From the NCBI GenBank assembly GCA_023301335.1, contig JALZVA010000216.1:1-13607 (forward strand): a stretch of DNA of 13,607 nucleotides. Reading direction: 5' to 3'. Origin of the DNA: Akkermansiaceae bacterium. GTDB taxonomy: Bacteria; Verrucomicrobiota; Verrucomicrobiia; Verrucomicrobiales; Akkermansiaceae. Shown piece by piece: positions 1-7,356 of the stretch (its first letter is position 1; every line of letters begins with the position of its first letter). The position numbers and the translations under genes are program-made. The notes beneath the pieces are model-generated. The model saw only the letters and a list, made by a program, of their open reading frames with translations, had not been told where the DNA came from and searched no databases.

Positions 1-447
1 TGGCACTACTCGGTCGATGAAAATGTAGTGGTCCAGCACCTACCGACAAATGAGCAGGGGGAGCATGCAGACTTTGATGGTCCAGGGAATAACTACAGTA
101 TAGGAGTTGAAATGTGTGAGCATAAGGGGAATAGCCGTAATATGACGGTGGAGAGAACAGCAAAGCTGATTGCTTATCTAATGTATGAGAAGTCTATTCC
201 TCTCCGTGATGTCGTTCCGCATTATCATTGGGAGCGGAAAGGTCTGCCAGTGCCGCGTAAAAATTGCCCTCATTTTCTTCTCGATGATGGGAGACCAGGG
301 AAGAAGTGGGAGAGTTTTTTGGCAAAAGTACAGAAGCATTATGAAGATATTACGGTGCCTGTGAGGATCGAGCCCCAAGAAGCCGTTCTTCAGAATCCTG
401 AGGTAACTCAACGGGTTGAGACGGATGGCTACCTTTATGGCTACTAA
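1..447 (+). CDS. N-acetylmuramoyl-L-alanine amidase, Amidase_2 family (5' end outside window)
   Basis: The reading frame is open from base 1, so the N-terminus lies outside the window and 148 codons are visible. The protein would cleave the amide bond between N-acetylmuramic acid and L-alanine in peptidoglycan. Amidase_2/PGRP hallmarks are visible: WHYSVDE followed by a QHLP motif, GPGNNYSIGVEMCEH (codons ~29-43), the zinc-binding His of HYHW (codon 74) and the Cys of KNCPH (codon 89). The first zinc His would lie upstream of the window. The stretch between HYHW and NCP is longer than in short phage-type amidases. A tail of about 30 residues after the domain matches nothing I recognise. The GTG at base 28 is internal and is not the true start. 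The protein could act in cell-wall turnover or as a lysis enzyme; a signal peptide cannot be judged. The next gene begins 50 bases downstream. Confidence 0.88.
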   Translation, partial: WHYSVDENVVVQHLPTNEQGEHADFDGPGNNYSIGVEMCEHKGNSRNMTVERTAKLIAYLMYEKSIPLRDVVPHYHWERKGLPVPRKNCPHFLLDDGRPGKKWESFLAKVQKHYEDITVPVRIEPQEAVLQNPEVTQRVETDGYLYGY

Positions 448-497
448 GGTTGGCGCAATGTGCTTGTCAGCCTGTGATGAGCTGATCATTCTCTAGC

Positions 498-1376
498 ATG
501 GTGATAAAGAAATTATGGATAATAATGGGCCTGTCCGTGATAGGGAGCTCTGCTCTTTATGCTCAAGGTCGTGAACCTGTATCTGTGGGGTATCAGCATA
601 AATTTAATGCGGGCATTGATGGTGGGTCAGATGTGGAAGTGGACCGCTGGAGTGTGAACCTGGGGCTCCCACTTTATAACAATGAAGGCTCGTTTGCGGC
701 TCTTTCGGTGAACTATGGCTATGATGATTATAGATTTTCTGGAGAGTTCTCTCCGTGGTCGGAAGTCACTAAGATTGGGCTAGGGGTGCCTATTTTTTGG
801 AAACTGAACGAAAAATGGCGCTGGGCGACGATTTTGAGGGGAGGGGTGGCTTATGAAAGTGGAGCAGATAAAAGTGACGCGTTTACTTACGGAGTGGTAT
901 CAAGCTTTGATTATAAGGTGAGTGATACACTAACTATTGGCCCAGGTATTAGCTTTTTTAAGCAGTTTGAGCATGACTCTAGTGTGTTCCCTATTGTATC
1001 AATTAAATGGAATATTACGGATAAATTTCTACTATCCACGGGGCCTTCTGAAGGAGCTAATGCAGGGGCTAATATCTCCTTAAAGTATGACTATAATACG
1101 CATTGGGATTTTTACTCCGGGTTTTATTTTCAGAGTAATTTGTTCCGCCTGTCGGAGTCTTCGGAGGTGGCCTCAGATGGGATTGGGGAAGAAAAGTCAG
1201 TGGCGGTGTATGCTGTGGCGAAATATAAAATGAGTGATCATTTTTCTTGTTCTATTATTGGGGGGCTATCGTTCGCAAATGAGTACAATATTTTTGACGA
1301 AGATGGAGAGGAAGTTCAAGAGCTGGATGGAGATTCCGCTCCGTTTATAGGAATACGTGCAAACCTTGAATTTTAA
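498..1376 (+). CDS. Secreted outer-membrane beta-barrel protein, function unknown
   Basis: This 292-aa protein opens with a typical Sec signal peptide: a Val-Ile-Lys-Lys n-region, a hydrophobic core (residues ~6-19) and a likely cleavage site after ALYA, before QGREP. The mature part alternates polar and hydrophobic/aromatic residues in short strands (for example WSVNLGLPLY, FAALSVNYGY, ISLKYDYN, GIRANLEF) and ends in Phe, the usual BamA-recognition signature of Gram-negative outer-membrane barrels. It resembles the DUF6268-type barrel family, but that is a recollection I cannot confirm. No catalytic residues stand out. The ATG at 498 has no Shine-Dalgarno motif, but the signal peptide fixes the start well. 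A weak hairpin with a T-run follows at 1431-1448, so the gene is probably separate from the secretion genes downstream. Its cargo or ligand cannot be inferred. Confidence 0.75.
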   Translation: MVIKKLWIIMGLSVIGSSALYAQGREPVSVGYQHKFNAGIDGGSDVEVDRWSVNLGLPLYNNEGSFAALSVNYGYDDYRFSGEFSPWSEVTKIGLGVPIFWKLNEKWRWATILRGGVAYESGADKSDAFTYGVVSSFDYKVSDTLTIGPGISFFKQFEHDSSVFPIVSIKWNITDKFLLSTGPSEGANAGANISLKYDYNTHWDFYSGFYFQSNLFRLSESSEVASDGIGEEKSVAVYAVAKYKMSDHFSCSIIGGLSFANEYNIFDEDGEEVQELDGDSAPFIGIRANLEF

Positions 1377-1430
1377 ATGAGTTTGCGGTTTTAAGGCGTA
1401 GAGATAAAATTGATTTATTATGGTGCTTGA

Positions 1431-1448
1431 CTCCTGAGGAGCATTTTT
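1431..1448 (+). terminator. Possible weak intrinsic terminator after the barrel gene
   Basis: CTCCTGAGGAG (1431-1441) is a perfect 11-base palindrome that can form a 4-bp GC-rich stem with a 3-base loop. It is followed by CA and five T's. The stem is short, so termination would be partial at best. It lies between the barrel gene and the first ATPase and would separate the two transcripts. Confidence 0.35.
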
Positions 1449-1481
1449 GTCATTACTAACAGAAGAGAACGAGAATTTATT

Positions 1482-3152
1482 GTGGCTGTTTATTCAAATG
1501 AAAATTATCTGCTAGAGCTGATTGCAGATTATAACCTAATGACAACTGAAGATATTCAGTTGCACCGTGAAAATGTCCAATTAGGGCATAGTGTAGTGGA
1601 ATACTTGATTCAGGAAGGTGTGGTCACTGAGGAAGGTATCACTAAGGTGTCAGCTGCAGCCTCAAGCATGGATTACATTGATTTGGAGAACATGGCGATT
1701 CCTCCAAACGTGTTTGATAAGATGCCTCAGGAGGTGGCTAAGCGGTTTAATGCTATCCCGGTTGAGGATGATGAAAATTACATGACCGTAGCTATTGCGG
1801 ATCCTCTCGACTTTGAAGTTTTAGACACCCTGCCTCACTTACTAGGGAAGCAAATTCATCCAGTATGTGCAAAGCCGAGCGCGATAGCTCAAGCTCTTGA
1901 GCATTTTTATTCTTCAGCACAAGAAGATGAGGAAAAGAACTCAGTTGAAGGCGGCTGGGAAGGAGGAGAAAGTGAAGATGATGCACCAGTCATTCAGCTG
2001 GTGAATAGTATTCTTATTGATGCCTTCAAAATTGGAGCGTCAGATATTCATGTGGAGCCTGTAGAGTCTTGCCTTCGTATACGTTACAGGCTGGATGGTA
2101 AGCTTATTGTGGCGGGTGAGCATCCAAAGAAGCTTATGCATGCTGTCATTGCCAGACTTAAGGTGATGACCAGTACGATGAAGATTTCAGAGAAACGAAT
2201 TCCTCAGGATGGTCGTATTCAGATGACCGTAGCAGGGCAAGAGGTAGACCTCCGTGTGAGTTCCGTCCCGAGTAATCATGGTGAGAGTATCGTGATGCGT
2301 ATTCTTGATAAAAGCTCTCTTTCCTTAGGTCTTGATAAGTTAGGTTTCCTCTCAGATGACCAAGATACATTTAACAAACTTGTAGGTCTTCCCGATGGTA
2401 TTATTTTGGTGACAGGGCCAACAGGGTCAGGAAAGACAACGACTTTGTACTCCTGTCTTCACGTGATTAACCGTGCAGATAAGAAAATTATCACCGTAGA
2501 GGATCCTGTAGAATACGAATTACCAGGGATTAACCAAGTGATGGTGAGAGCCGACATTGGGATGACTTTCGTGGCGGCTTTGAGAGCAATGCTACGTCAA
2601 GCCCCCAATGTGATCATGGTCGGGGAAATCCGAGATGCTGAAACCGCAAATATTGCCATTAACGCATCACTTACTGGACACTTAGTGTTCTCCACGTTGC
2701 ACACGAATGATGCTCCTAGTGCGGTAGCGCGTTTGGCAGATATTGGTGTAAAGCCTTTCCTTATCGCATCTGCACTTCGGGCGGTGATGGCACAACGACT
2801 AGTGAGAAAGCTGTGTAGCAACTGTAAGACGGTAACAACTTTGAATGAAGAGGAGAGTAAGCTTCTGAAAATTCCAACTGAGCAATTACTAGAAGCTCAG
2901 ATATATGGAGCTCAAGGGTGTGACATGTGCCGCCAAGGAGGGTATAAAGGCCGTCTGGGTCTCTTTGAGATTTTACAGGTGGATGATGAGATTTCGCAGC
3001 TTATTAACCAAGGATTATCGACTTCTCAGTTAAAGAGAAGATCGCGCGAATTGGGGATGAGAAGCCTTCGCGAAGATGGTGTCAGAAAAGTGCTCTCTGG
3101 GGTAACTTCGGCAGCAGAGGTCTTAAGCACGACCATGGGAGACGATTTTTAA
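1482..3152 (+). CDS. gspE: Type II secretion / type IV pilus assembly ATPase (GspE/PilB family), first of two
   Basis: This 556-aa cytoplasmic hexameric ATPase would power pseudopilus or pilus assembly by turning the GspF/PilC platform protein. Residues ~1-150 form an N-terminal MshEN/T2SSE_N-type domain, followed by an acidic linker (~148-165). The motor domain carries SDIHVEP, Walker A GPTGSGKT (312-319), the Asp box ITVEDPVEYE, Walker B IMVGEIRD (378-385) and the His box GHLVFSTLHTNDAP. A tetracysteine zinc site is present (C445/C448 and C480/C483). That site marks an assembly ATPase and argues against a PilT retraction motor. The usual LRQDPD just before Walker B reads LRQAPN here (371-376). 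The start is the GTG at 1482, with no Shine-Dalgarno motif. A close paralogue of identical length begins 20 bases downstream, then gspF, which suggests one transcript. GspE or PilB cannot be decided without the pilin and secretin genes. Confidence 0.93.
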   Translation: MAVYSNENYLLELIADYNLMTTEDIQLHRENVQLGHSVVEYLIQEGVVTEEGITKVSAAASSMDYIDLENMAIPPNVFDKMPQEVAKRFNAIPVEDDENYMTVAIADPLDFEVLDTLPHLLGKQIHPVCAKPSAIAQALEHFYSSAQEDEEKNSVEGGWEGGESEDDAPVIQLVNSILIDAFKIGASDIHVEPVESCLRIRYRLDGKLIVAGEHPKKLMHAVIARLKVMTSTMKISEKRIPQDGRIQMTVAGQEVDLRVSSVPSNHGESIVMRILDKSSLSLGLDKLGFLSDDQDTFNKLVGLPDGIILVTGPTGSGKTTTLYSCLHVINRADKKIITVEDPVEYELPGINQVMVRADIGMTFVAALRAMLRQAPNVIMVGEIRDAETANIAINASLTGHLVFSTLHTNDAPSAVARLADIGVKPFLIASALRAVMAQRLVRKLCSNCKTVTTLNEEESKLLKIPTEQLLEAQIYGAQGCDMCRQGGYKGRLGLFEILQVDDEISQLINQGLSTSQLKRRSRELGMRSLREDGVRKVLSGVTSAAEVLSTTMGDDF

Positions 3153-3172
3153 TATATAACCATTTTTAAAGT

Positions 3173-4843
3173 ATGCAAAGTAGCCAATTAGTTGAGATTT
3201 TCATGGGTCGAGGAATGATCGACCAGTATCTTGCTCAAGATATCATGGATGAGGAGCAAACCTCAGGAAAGTCGATGGCAGAGATTCTGTCTGAGTTTGA
3301 GGTGATTCGTGATTCTAAAGATATTTGGCCAGTGATAGCTTCTGAGCTTGGGGTGGAAGTCATGGACTTAACTCACCTACAGCCTACGGAAGAACTCTTG
3401 GAGATGATTCCTGCGGGCCTTGCACGCCTACACGGGGCATTCCCGGTAGATTTCTCCCTGGACGGACTTCACGTTGTCCTTACTGACCCACTGAACCCCC
3501 AAGCAGCAGAGGACCTACGCTTTGCACTTGGTAAAGAAGTGGTCGTCCAAGTAGCTGATGCGGAAGAGATCGAGAAGAAAATAGCAGAATATTACGGGGC
3601 TGACGGTCAGGGGATAGAAGATGCTTTTGGTGATATAGATGTTACAAATGAAGAAGAGGCCGAGATAGATGTAGAATCGGAGGCTAATTCAGCTCCGATT
3701 ATTCGTTATGTAGACCTTGTTCTCATGCAGGCTGTTAAGGAAAAAGCAGCGGATATTCACTTTGAACCATTTGAAAAAGAATTTAAGATTCGTTATCGTG
3801 TAGACGGTAATTTGTCTGAAATGCAACCGCCCCCGCTGAAGTTATCCAAACCCATCATTTCGCGTGTGAAGGTAATGGCGAATATGAATATTTCTGAGCA
3901 TCGCCTCCCTCAGGATGGAAGAATTGTTAAAGTTATTGACGGAAAGCAGGTGGACATGCGTGTGTCCTCACTTCCTACTCAGCATGGAGAATCAGTGGTA
4001 TTACGTATCCTTGATAGAGCCAATGTAAGTATGTCTCTGGCTGAACTTGGCTTACCTAAGAACGTGGATGAATACGTGAATCGTACCATCCGTAAGCCTA
4101 ATGGTATTTTTGTCGTAACAGGCCCTACGGGCGCTGGTAAAACCACGACGTTATACGCGGCATTACGGGAGATTAATACCACAGACGCGAAGCTTCTTAC
4201 TGCGGAAGATCCCGTGGAATATGATATCGACGGGATTATCCAAGTTCCCGTGAATGAACAAATTGACCTCACTTTCCCAAGAATTCTGAGAGCCTTCTTA
4301 CGTCAAGATCCAGATAGAATTTTGGTAGGAGAAATCCGTGATAAAGACACAGCTCAGATCGCGATCCAGGCTTCATTGACTGGGCACTTGGTGCTATCCA
4401 CACTTCACACGAATGATGCGCCCGGAGCGGTGACCAGATTAGTAGATATGGGAGCAGAGCCATTTCTAGTAGCGGCCTCTTTAGAAGGTGTTCTAGGGCA
4501 GCGTTTGGTGAGAACTATTTGTAAATCATGTAAATCCCCATATGAACCTTCACAATCAATTTTAACTCAGCTAGGCTTATCTGCACATGAGTTAGGAGAT
4601 AAGGAGTTCTACACTGGTGTGGGCTGTGATGTATGCGGAAAATCAGGATACAAAGGCCGTCAGGGGCTTTTTGAGTTACTTAATATATCGGACTCTATCA
4701 GAGAGTTGATCACAGATCGTGCTCCTACTGTAGTGATCAAACAAAAGGCGATAGAGCTAGGGATGTCCACGTTGAGAGAAGACGGGATGAATAATGTTTA
4801 CAGGGGTGTGACAACCATTGAGGAGGTGTTGAAATACACATAG
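3173..4843 (+). CDS. gspE: Type II secretion / type IV pilus assembly ATPase (GspE/PilB family), second of two
   Basis: This is a 556-aa paralogue of the preceding gene with the same domain order: an N-terminal MshEN-like domain (~1-145), a long acidic linker (~150-176) and the AAA-like motor. Visible motifs are ADIHFEP, Walker A GPTGAGKT (317-324), the Asp box LTAEDPVEYD, Walker B ILVGEIRD (383-390) and the His box GHLVLSTLHTNDAP. Zinc-binding cysteine pairs are at 450/453 and 485/488. Unlike its neighbour it keeps the family-typical LRQDPD before Walker B. The tetracysteine site indicates an assembly motor, so the pair is not a PilB/PilT extension-retraction pair. The ATG at 3173 lies in an A/T-rich leader without a Shine-Dalgarno motif; M11 is a possible later start, but starting at 3173 keeps the full N-terminal domain. 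gspF follows after 84 bases. Confidence 0.93.
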   Translation: MQSSQLVEIFMGRGMIDQYLAQDIMDEEQTSGKSMAEILSEFEVIRDSKDIWPVIASELGVEVMDLTHLQPTEELLEMIPAGLARLHGAFPVDFSLDGLHVVLTDPLNPQAAEDLRFALGKEVVVQVADAEEIEKKIAEYYGADGQGIEDAFGDIDVTNEEEAEIDVESEANSAPIIRYVDLVLMQAVKEKAADIHFEPFEKEFKIRYRVDGNLSEMQPPPLKLSKPIISRVKVMANMNISEHRLPQDGRIVKVIDGKQVDMRVSSLPTQHGESVVLRILDRANVSMSLAELGLPKNVDEYVNRTIRKPNGIFVVTGPTGAGKTTTLYAALREINTTDAKLLTAEDPVEYDIDGIIQVPVNEQIDLTFPRILRAFLRQDPDRILVGEIRDKDTAQIAIQASLTGHLVLSTLHTNDAPGAVTRLVDMGAEPFLVAASLEGVLGQRLVRTICKSCKSPYEPSQSILTQLGLSAHELGDKEFYTGVGCDVCGKSGYKGRQGLFELLNISDSIRELITDRAPTVVIKQKAIELGMSTLREDGMNNVYRGVTTIEEVLKYT

Positions 4844-4927
4844 GTAGATTCTACTTTGCATCTGCCATTTTTTATGGTATAGGTGTAATTCGGGAATGAA
4901 AATATACAGGATGAAATAGAGAGACAA

Positions 4928-6253
4928 ATGGCAACATACAACTACATAGCCCTAGACGCACAGGGTCAACAAACCACAGGGACTGTTCAAGCCACCAATG
5001 AGGCAGATGCAATCCAAGACTTACGATCGCAGAACCTCTACCCAACGCAAGTCGTTGAAGATGGAAAGGCTGGATTAGTAACAGGTGCAGGGAAAGATGA
5101 TCCTAAATCAAAGGCTAAGAGCACGGAGAAAAAGGGAAAAAAAGCGATTAAGTTAAAAACAAAAAACATTGTTAAACTTAATAGTAAACAGCGGATGATT
5201 CTCACGCGCCAGCTTGCGACACTGATTGCAGCGGGTCTTCCTCTCCTTAGAAGTCTTACAGTGCTAGGAAAGCAAGAAGAGCATCCAGGCCTTAGACGTG
5301 TTTTGGAAACCTTGGCAGATGGTATCCAAGGTGGATCAACTTTTTCTCAGTCACTCGCACAGTATCCCGCAATTTTTGATAAACTCTATGTGAACATGGT
5401 GAAAGCCGGTGAACTAGGGGGTGTATTAGAAGTCGTTCTTGAAAGATTAGCGGAATACATGGAAAAAGCTGAAAAGCTGAAGAAAAAGGTAGTGGGCGCC
5501 ATGATTTACCCGGTGATTGTACTGGTTCTCGCGATTGGTATCATGACCTTCTTGATGATGTTCGTGGTACCTAAATTCAAAAAGATGTTTGGTGAATCGG
5601 GCATTGAGTTACCACTTCTCTCCAAAGCTGTTTTCAATTTCTCTGATAACATGCTGAAGAGAAATTTATTTTTCTTAGGTGAAACAGATATTTTTATTCC
5701 TAATGTCGTTGTTCTATTCGCCTTGCTCTTTGGAGTCATTGTTGGATTTAAGATGTATCGAGGCACAGAAGCCGGAAGAGACCTTACGGATCGCGTCTTT
5801 ATGAAGATTCCTTTATTTGGAAGCTTGATTGAAAAGACTTCGATTGCACGTTTTGCCAGAACATTGGGAACACTAGTGACATCTGGTGTGCCGATCCTTC
5901 AGGCACTTAACATTGCCCGTGAAACTTCGGGGAATGTCGTCTATGCAAACGCGATTGGATCCATCCATGATGCGGTTAAAGAGGGGGAGCCGCTGGTAAA
6001 CCCAATGCAATCCGCAGGCGTATTTCCTCCGATTGTGATTAGTATGGTGGACGTTGGCGAGGAAACTGGTCAGCTGCCAGACATGTTGATCAAGGTTGCA
6101 GATGTTTACGAGGAAGAGGTAGATGGTGCTGTATCGGCCCTGACATCGATTATTGAACCACTCATGATTGTAGGATTGGCCCTCTTGGTCGGAACGATTG
6201 TTATGGCGCTATTCATGCCTCTAATTGCGATGATTGATGAGCTTAGTGGCTAA
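4928..6253 (+). CDS. gspF: Inner-membrane platform protein of type II secretion / type IV pili (GspF/PilC family)
   Basis: This 441-aa polytopic membrane protein is the inner-membrane platform that the assembly ATPase engages to add pilin subunits. The N-terminus (MATYNYIALDAQGQ) is the standard GspF start. A Lys-rich linker follows (~56-85), then two tandem T2SSF domains. The first is marked by TRQLATLIAAGLPLLRSL and VKAGELGGVLE, the second by ARFARTLGTLVTSGVPILQAL and VDVGEETGQLPDML. Three transmembrane segments are evident at about 190-216, 255-277 and 408-432. The length is slightly above the usual ~400 aa because of the Lys-rich linker. It lies downstream of the two ATPases on the same strand and is followed 22 bases later by a strong terminator, so it is probably the last gene of this unit. 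GspF and PilC cannot be told apart from sequence alone. Confidence 0.94.
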   Translation: MATYNYIALDAQGQQTTGTVQATNEADAIQDLRSQNLYPTQVVEDGKAGLVTGAGKDDPKSKAKSTEKKGKKAIKLKTKNIVKLNSKQRMILTRQLATLIAAGLPLLRSLTVLGKQEEHPGLRRVLETLADGIQGGSTFSQSLAQYPAIFDKLYVNMVKAGELGGVLEVVLERLAEYMEKAEKLKKKVVGAMIYPVIVLVLAIGIMTFLMMFVVPKFKKMFGESGIELPLLSKAVFNFSDNMLKRNLFFLGETDIFIPNVVVLFALLFGVIVGFKMYRGTEAGRDLTDRVFMKIPLFGSLIEKTSIARFARTLGTLVTSGVPILQALNIARETSGNVVYANAIGSIHDAVKEGEPLVNPMQSAGVFPPIVISMVDVGEETGQLPDMLIKVADVYEEEVDGAVSALTSIIEPLMIVGLALLVGTIVMALFMPLIAMIDELSG

Positions 6254-6275
6254 TAGTAAGTGACATAGAATTTAG

Positions 6276-6310
6276 AAAACGGGGTGGAAGGAATTCGGCC
6301 CCGTTTTTTT
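6276..6310 (+). terminator. Intrinsic terminator after gspF
   Basis: AAAACGGGG (6276-6284) pairs perfectly with CCCCGTTTT (6299-6307) around a 14-base loop, and a run of seven T's spans 6304-6310. This is a canonical rho-independent terminator and marks the 3' end of the ATPase-ATPase-gspF transcript. Confidence 0.85.
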
Positions 6311-6393
6311 ACGCCGATTATTAGCTTTACTCTTCATCTTAACCTGATTTTCTGGCGGTGAAGCAATTTTTTTTGCCCCAAACATTAATACCA

Positions 6394-7191
6394 ATGAACG
6401 AAAACGAGGAAAAGCCTGCAGATCTAGCAGCTGACTCAGCAAACTCAGAGCCAAAGGAAAAAAAGGCTCCGCGCGCTAAGTCTGCTAAAACGTCTAAGAT
6501 GGCTGATAAAAAGAAGGAAGTGGCTTCAGAATCAGACAAATCAATGGAGAGTTCTTCTGTAAAAGAAGGATCTTCGTCTAATGAGCAAAAAGCAGATAAA
6601 GAGCCAGTTAAGGTAGTGCGTGACATGCGCACTAATAAAAAGGCTGAAGATGCTCAATCGTCCGATTCTGAAACACCTGAAGCAAGGTCTGAAAATGCAA
6701 ATTCTTCACAGGAGAATGGGCAAAAGCGAGGCCGTAATCGAAACAGAAACCGCCGGACTAAACCTCAAGACCAGCAAGCCGCCTATCAAGCTGTAGAGCT
6801 AGATGATAAGTTAGTGGCTAAGCGTGCCTGGAAAATTTACCTAGGTGAAGTAAACGAAGATGGGGTAGCCCTCATTGACGACAAAGTCGCCCGTGAAATA
6901 GCAAAGCGTAGTTTAAAGATCGCCGAGATTTTCACAGAGGAAGAAGAAAAGAAAAAGCTCACTACCAAGCTGAATAAAAAGCAAAAGGATGAGGAGTCGA
7001 AGGAAGAGGGTGAAGGAAGCACTAGGTCTAAAGAGCCTCGTCCAGCCCGCGCTCCACGTAAAAAGAGTGCTAAGCCTGAAGAAAAAAAGGACAGCTCTAC
7101 TGAGGAAGTGAAGTTAGAAGCTAAGGCAGCTGATGAAAGCCCTTCTGAAAAAAAAGCTGAAGCCCCACAAGAAAAGACTCTTGAGGAGTAA
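6394..7191 (+). CDS. Lys/Glu/Ser-rich, mostly disordered protein with an arginine patch and a short conserved-looking core
   Basis: I do not recognise this 265-aa protein. Residues 1-109 are low-complexity Lys/Glu/Ser/Ala sequence with no hydrophobic core. Residues 110-121 form a basic patch, QKRGRNRNRNRR, of the kind found in RNA-binding tails. Residues ~126-187 look folded: they include KRAWKIYLGEV and the amphipathic helix DDKVAREIAKRSLKIAEIF. The rest (~187-265) is again Lys/Glu/Ser/Pro-rich. I infer a nucleic-acid- or ribosome-associated scaffold, but no function is shown. The frame is open back to a GTG at 6358. I prefer the ATG at 6394 because the residues coded by 6358-6393 (KQFFLPQTLIP) do not fit the charged character of the protein. 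The gene sits alone between two strong terminators and so is probably monocistronic. The opposite strand is also open here, but only as a by-product of the Lys/Glu-rich codons. Confidence 0.7.
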   Translation: MNENEEKPADLAADSANSEPKEKKAPRAKSAKTSKMADKKKEVASESDKSMESSSVKEGSSSNEQKADKEPVKVVRDMRTNKKAEDAQSSDSETPEARSENANSSQENGQKRGRNRNRNRRTKPQDQQAAYQAVELDDKLVAKRAWKIYLGEVNEDGVALIDDKVAREIAKRSLKIAEIFTEEEEKKKLTTKLNKKQKDEESKEEGEGSTRSKEPRPARAPRKKSAKPEEKKDSSTEEVKLEAKAADESPSEKKAEAPQEKTLEE

Positions 7192-7215
7192 AGTGATAAA
7201 GAATCAAGCCAACCT

Positions 7216-7255
7216 ACTCTATCGGTCAGCTCTGCTGGCAAACTAGTTATAGAGT
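7216..7255 (+). repeat. Nested inverted repeat in the 3' untranslated region
   Basis: ACTCTAT (7216-7222) pairs perfectly with ATAGAGT (7249-7255). Inside it, CAGC (7227-7230) pairs with GCTG (7234-7237) around a TCT loop. It lies between the stop codon of the Lys/Glu-rich gene and the strong terminator at 7263-7301, so any transcript would end with two successive structures. Confidence 0.5.
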
Positions 7256-7262
7256 GATGTTG

Positions 7263-7301
7263 AAAACACCGTGGAGAAGAAGTTCTTCACGGTGTTTTTT
7301 T
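7263..7301 (+). terminator. Strong intrinsic terminator after the Lys/Glu-rich gene
   Basis: AAAACACCGTGGAGAA (7263-7278) pairs along its full 16 bases with TTCTTCACGGTGTTTT (7283-7298), with one G-U pair and the tetraloop GAAG. A run of seven T's spans 7295-7301. The A-run on the 5' side gives potential activity on the other strand too, although no minus-strand gene ends here. Confidence 0.9.
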
Positions 7302-7356
7302 GTCAAAAAATAGGAAAAATATTGATAAGCTTTAGCGCTTAGTTAGCTTAAGGAAT

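Noticed and set aside
1427..1455. TTGACT at 1427-1432 as a -35 box for the first ATPase gene
   Set aside because: The base sequence at the expected -10 position (TCATTA) is a poor match, and the region overlaps the candidate hairpin.
4844..4854. GTAGATTCTAC palindrome right after the second ATPase stop
   Set aside because: An 11-base A/T-rich palindrome with no T-run of note, inside what appears to be one operon; likely chance.
6358..6393. GTG at 6358 as start of the Lys/Glu-rich gene
   Set aside because: The 12 extra residues are hydrophobic and unlike the rest of the protein; the ATG at 6394 is the more natural start.
6837..7241. Long minus-strand open frame (134 codons) opposite the Lys/Glu-rich gene, and another at 6339-6632
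   Set aside because: The translations are Ser/Phe/Leu-rich, the expected antisense of Lys/Glu-rich codons. They have no family features, and the plus-strand frame explains the region.
7300..7328. TTGTCA at 7300-7305 as a -35 box for the Tm-1-like gene
   Set aside because: It overlaps the terminator T-run and no acceptable -10 box lies 16-18 bases downstream.
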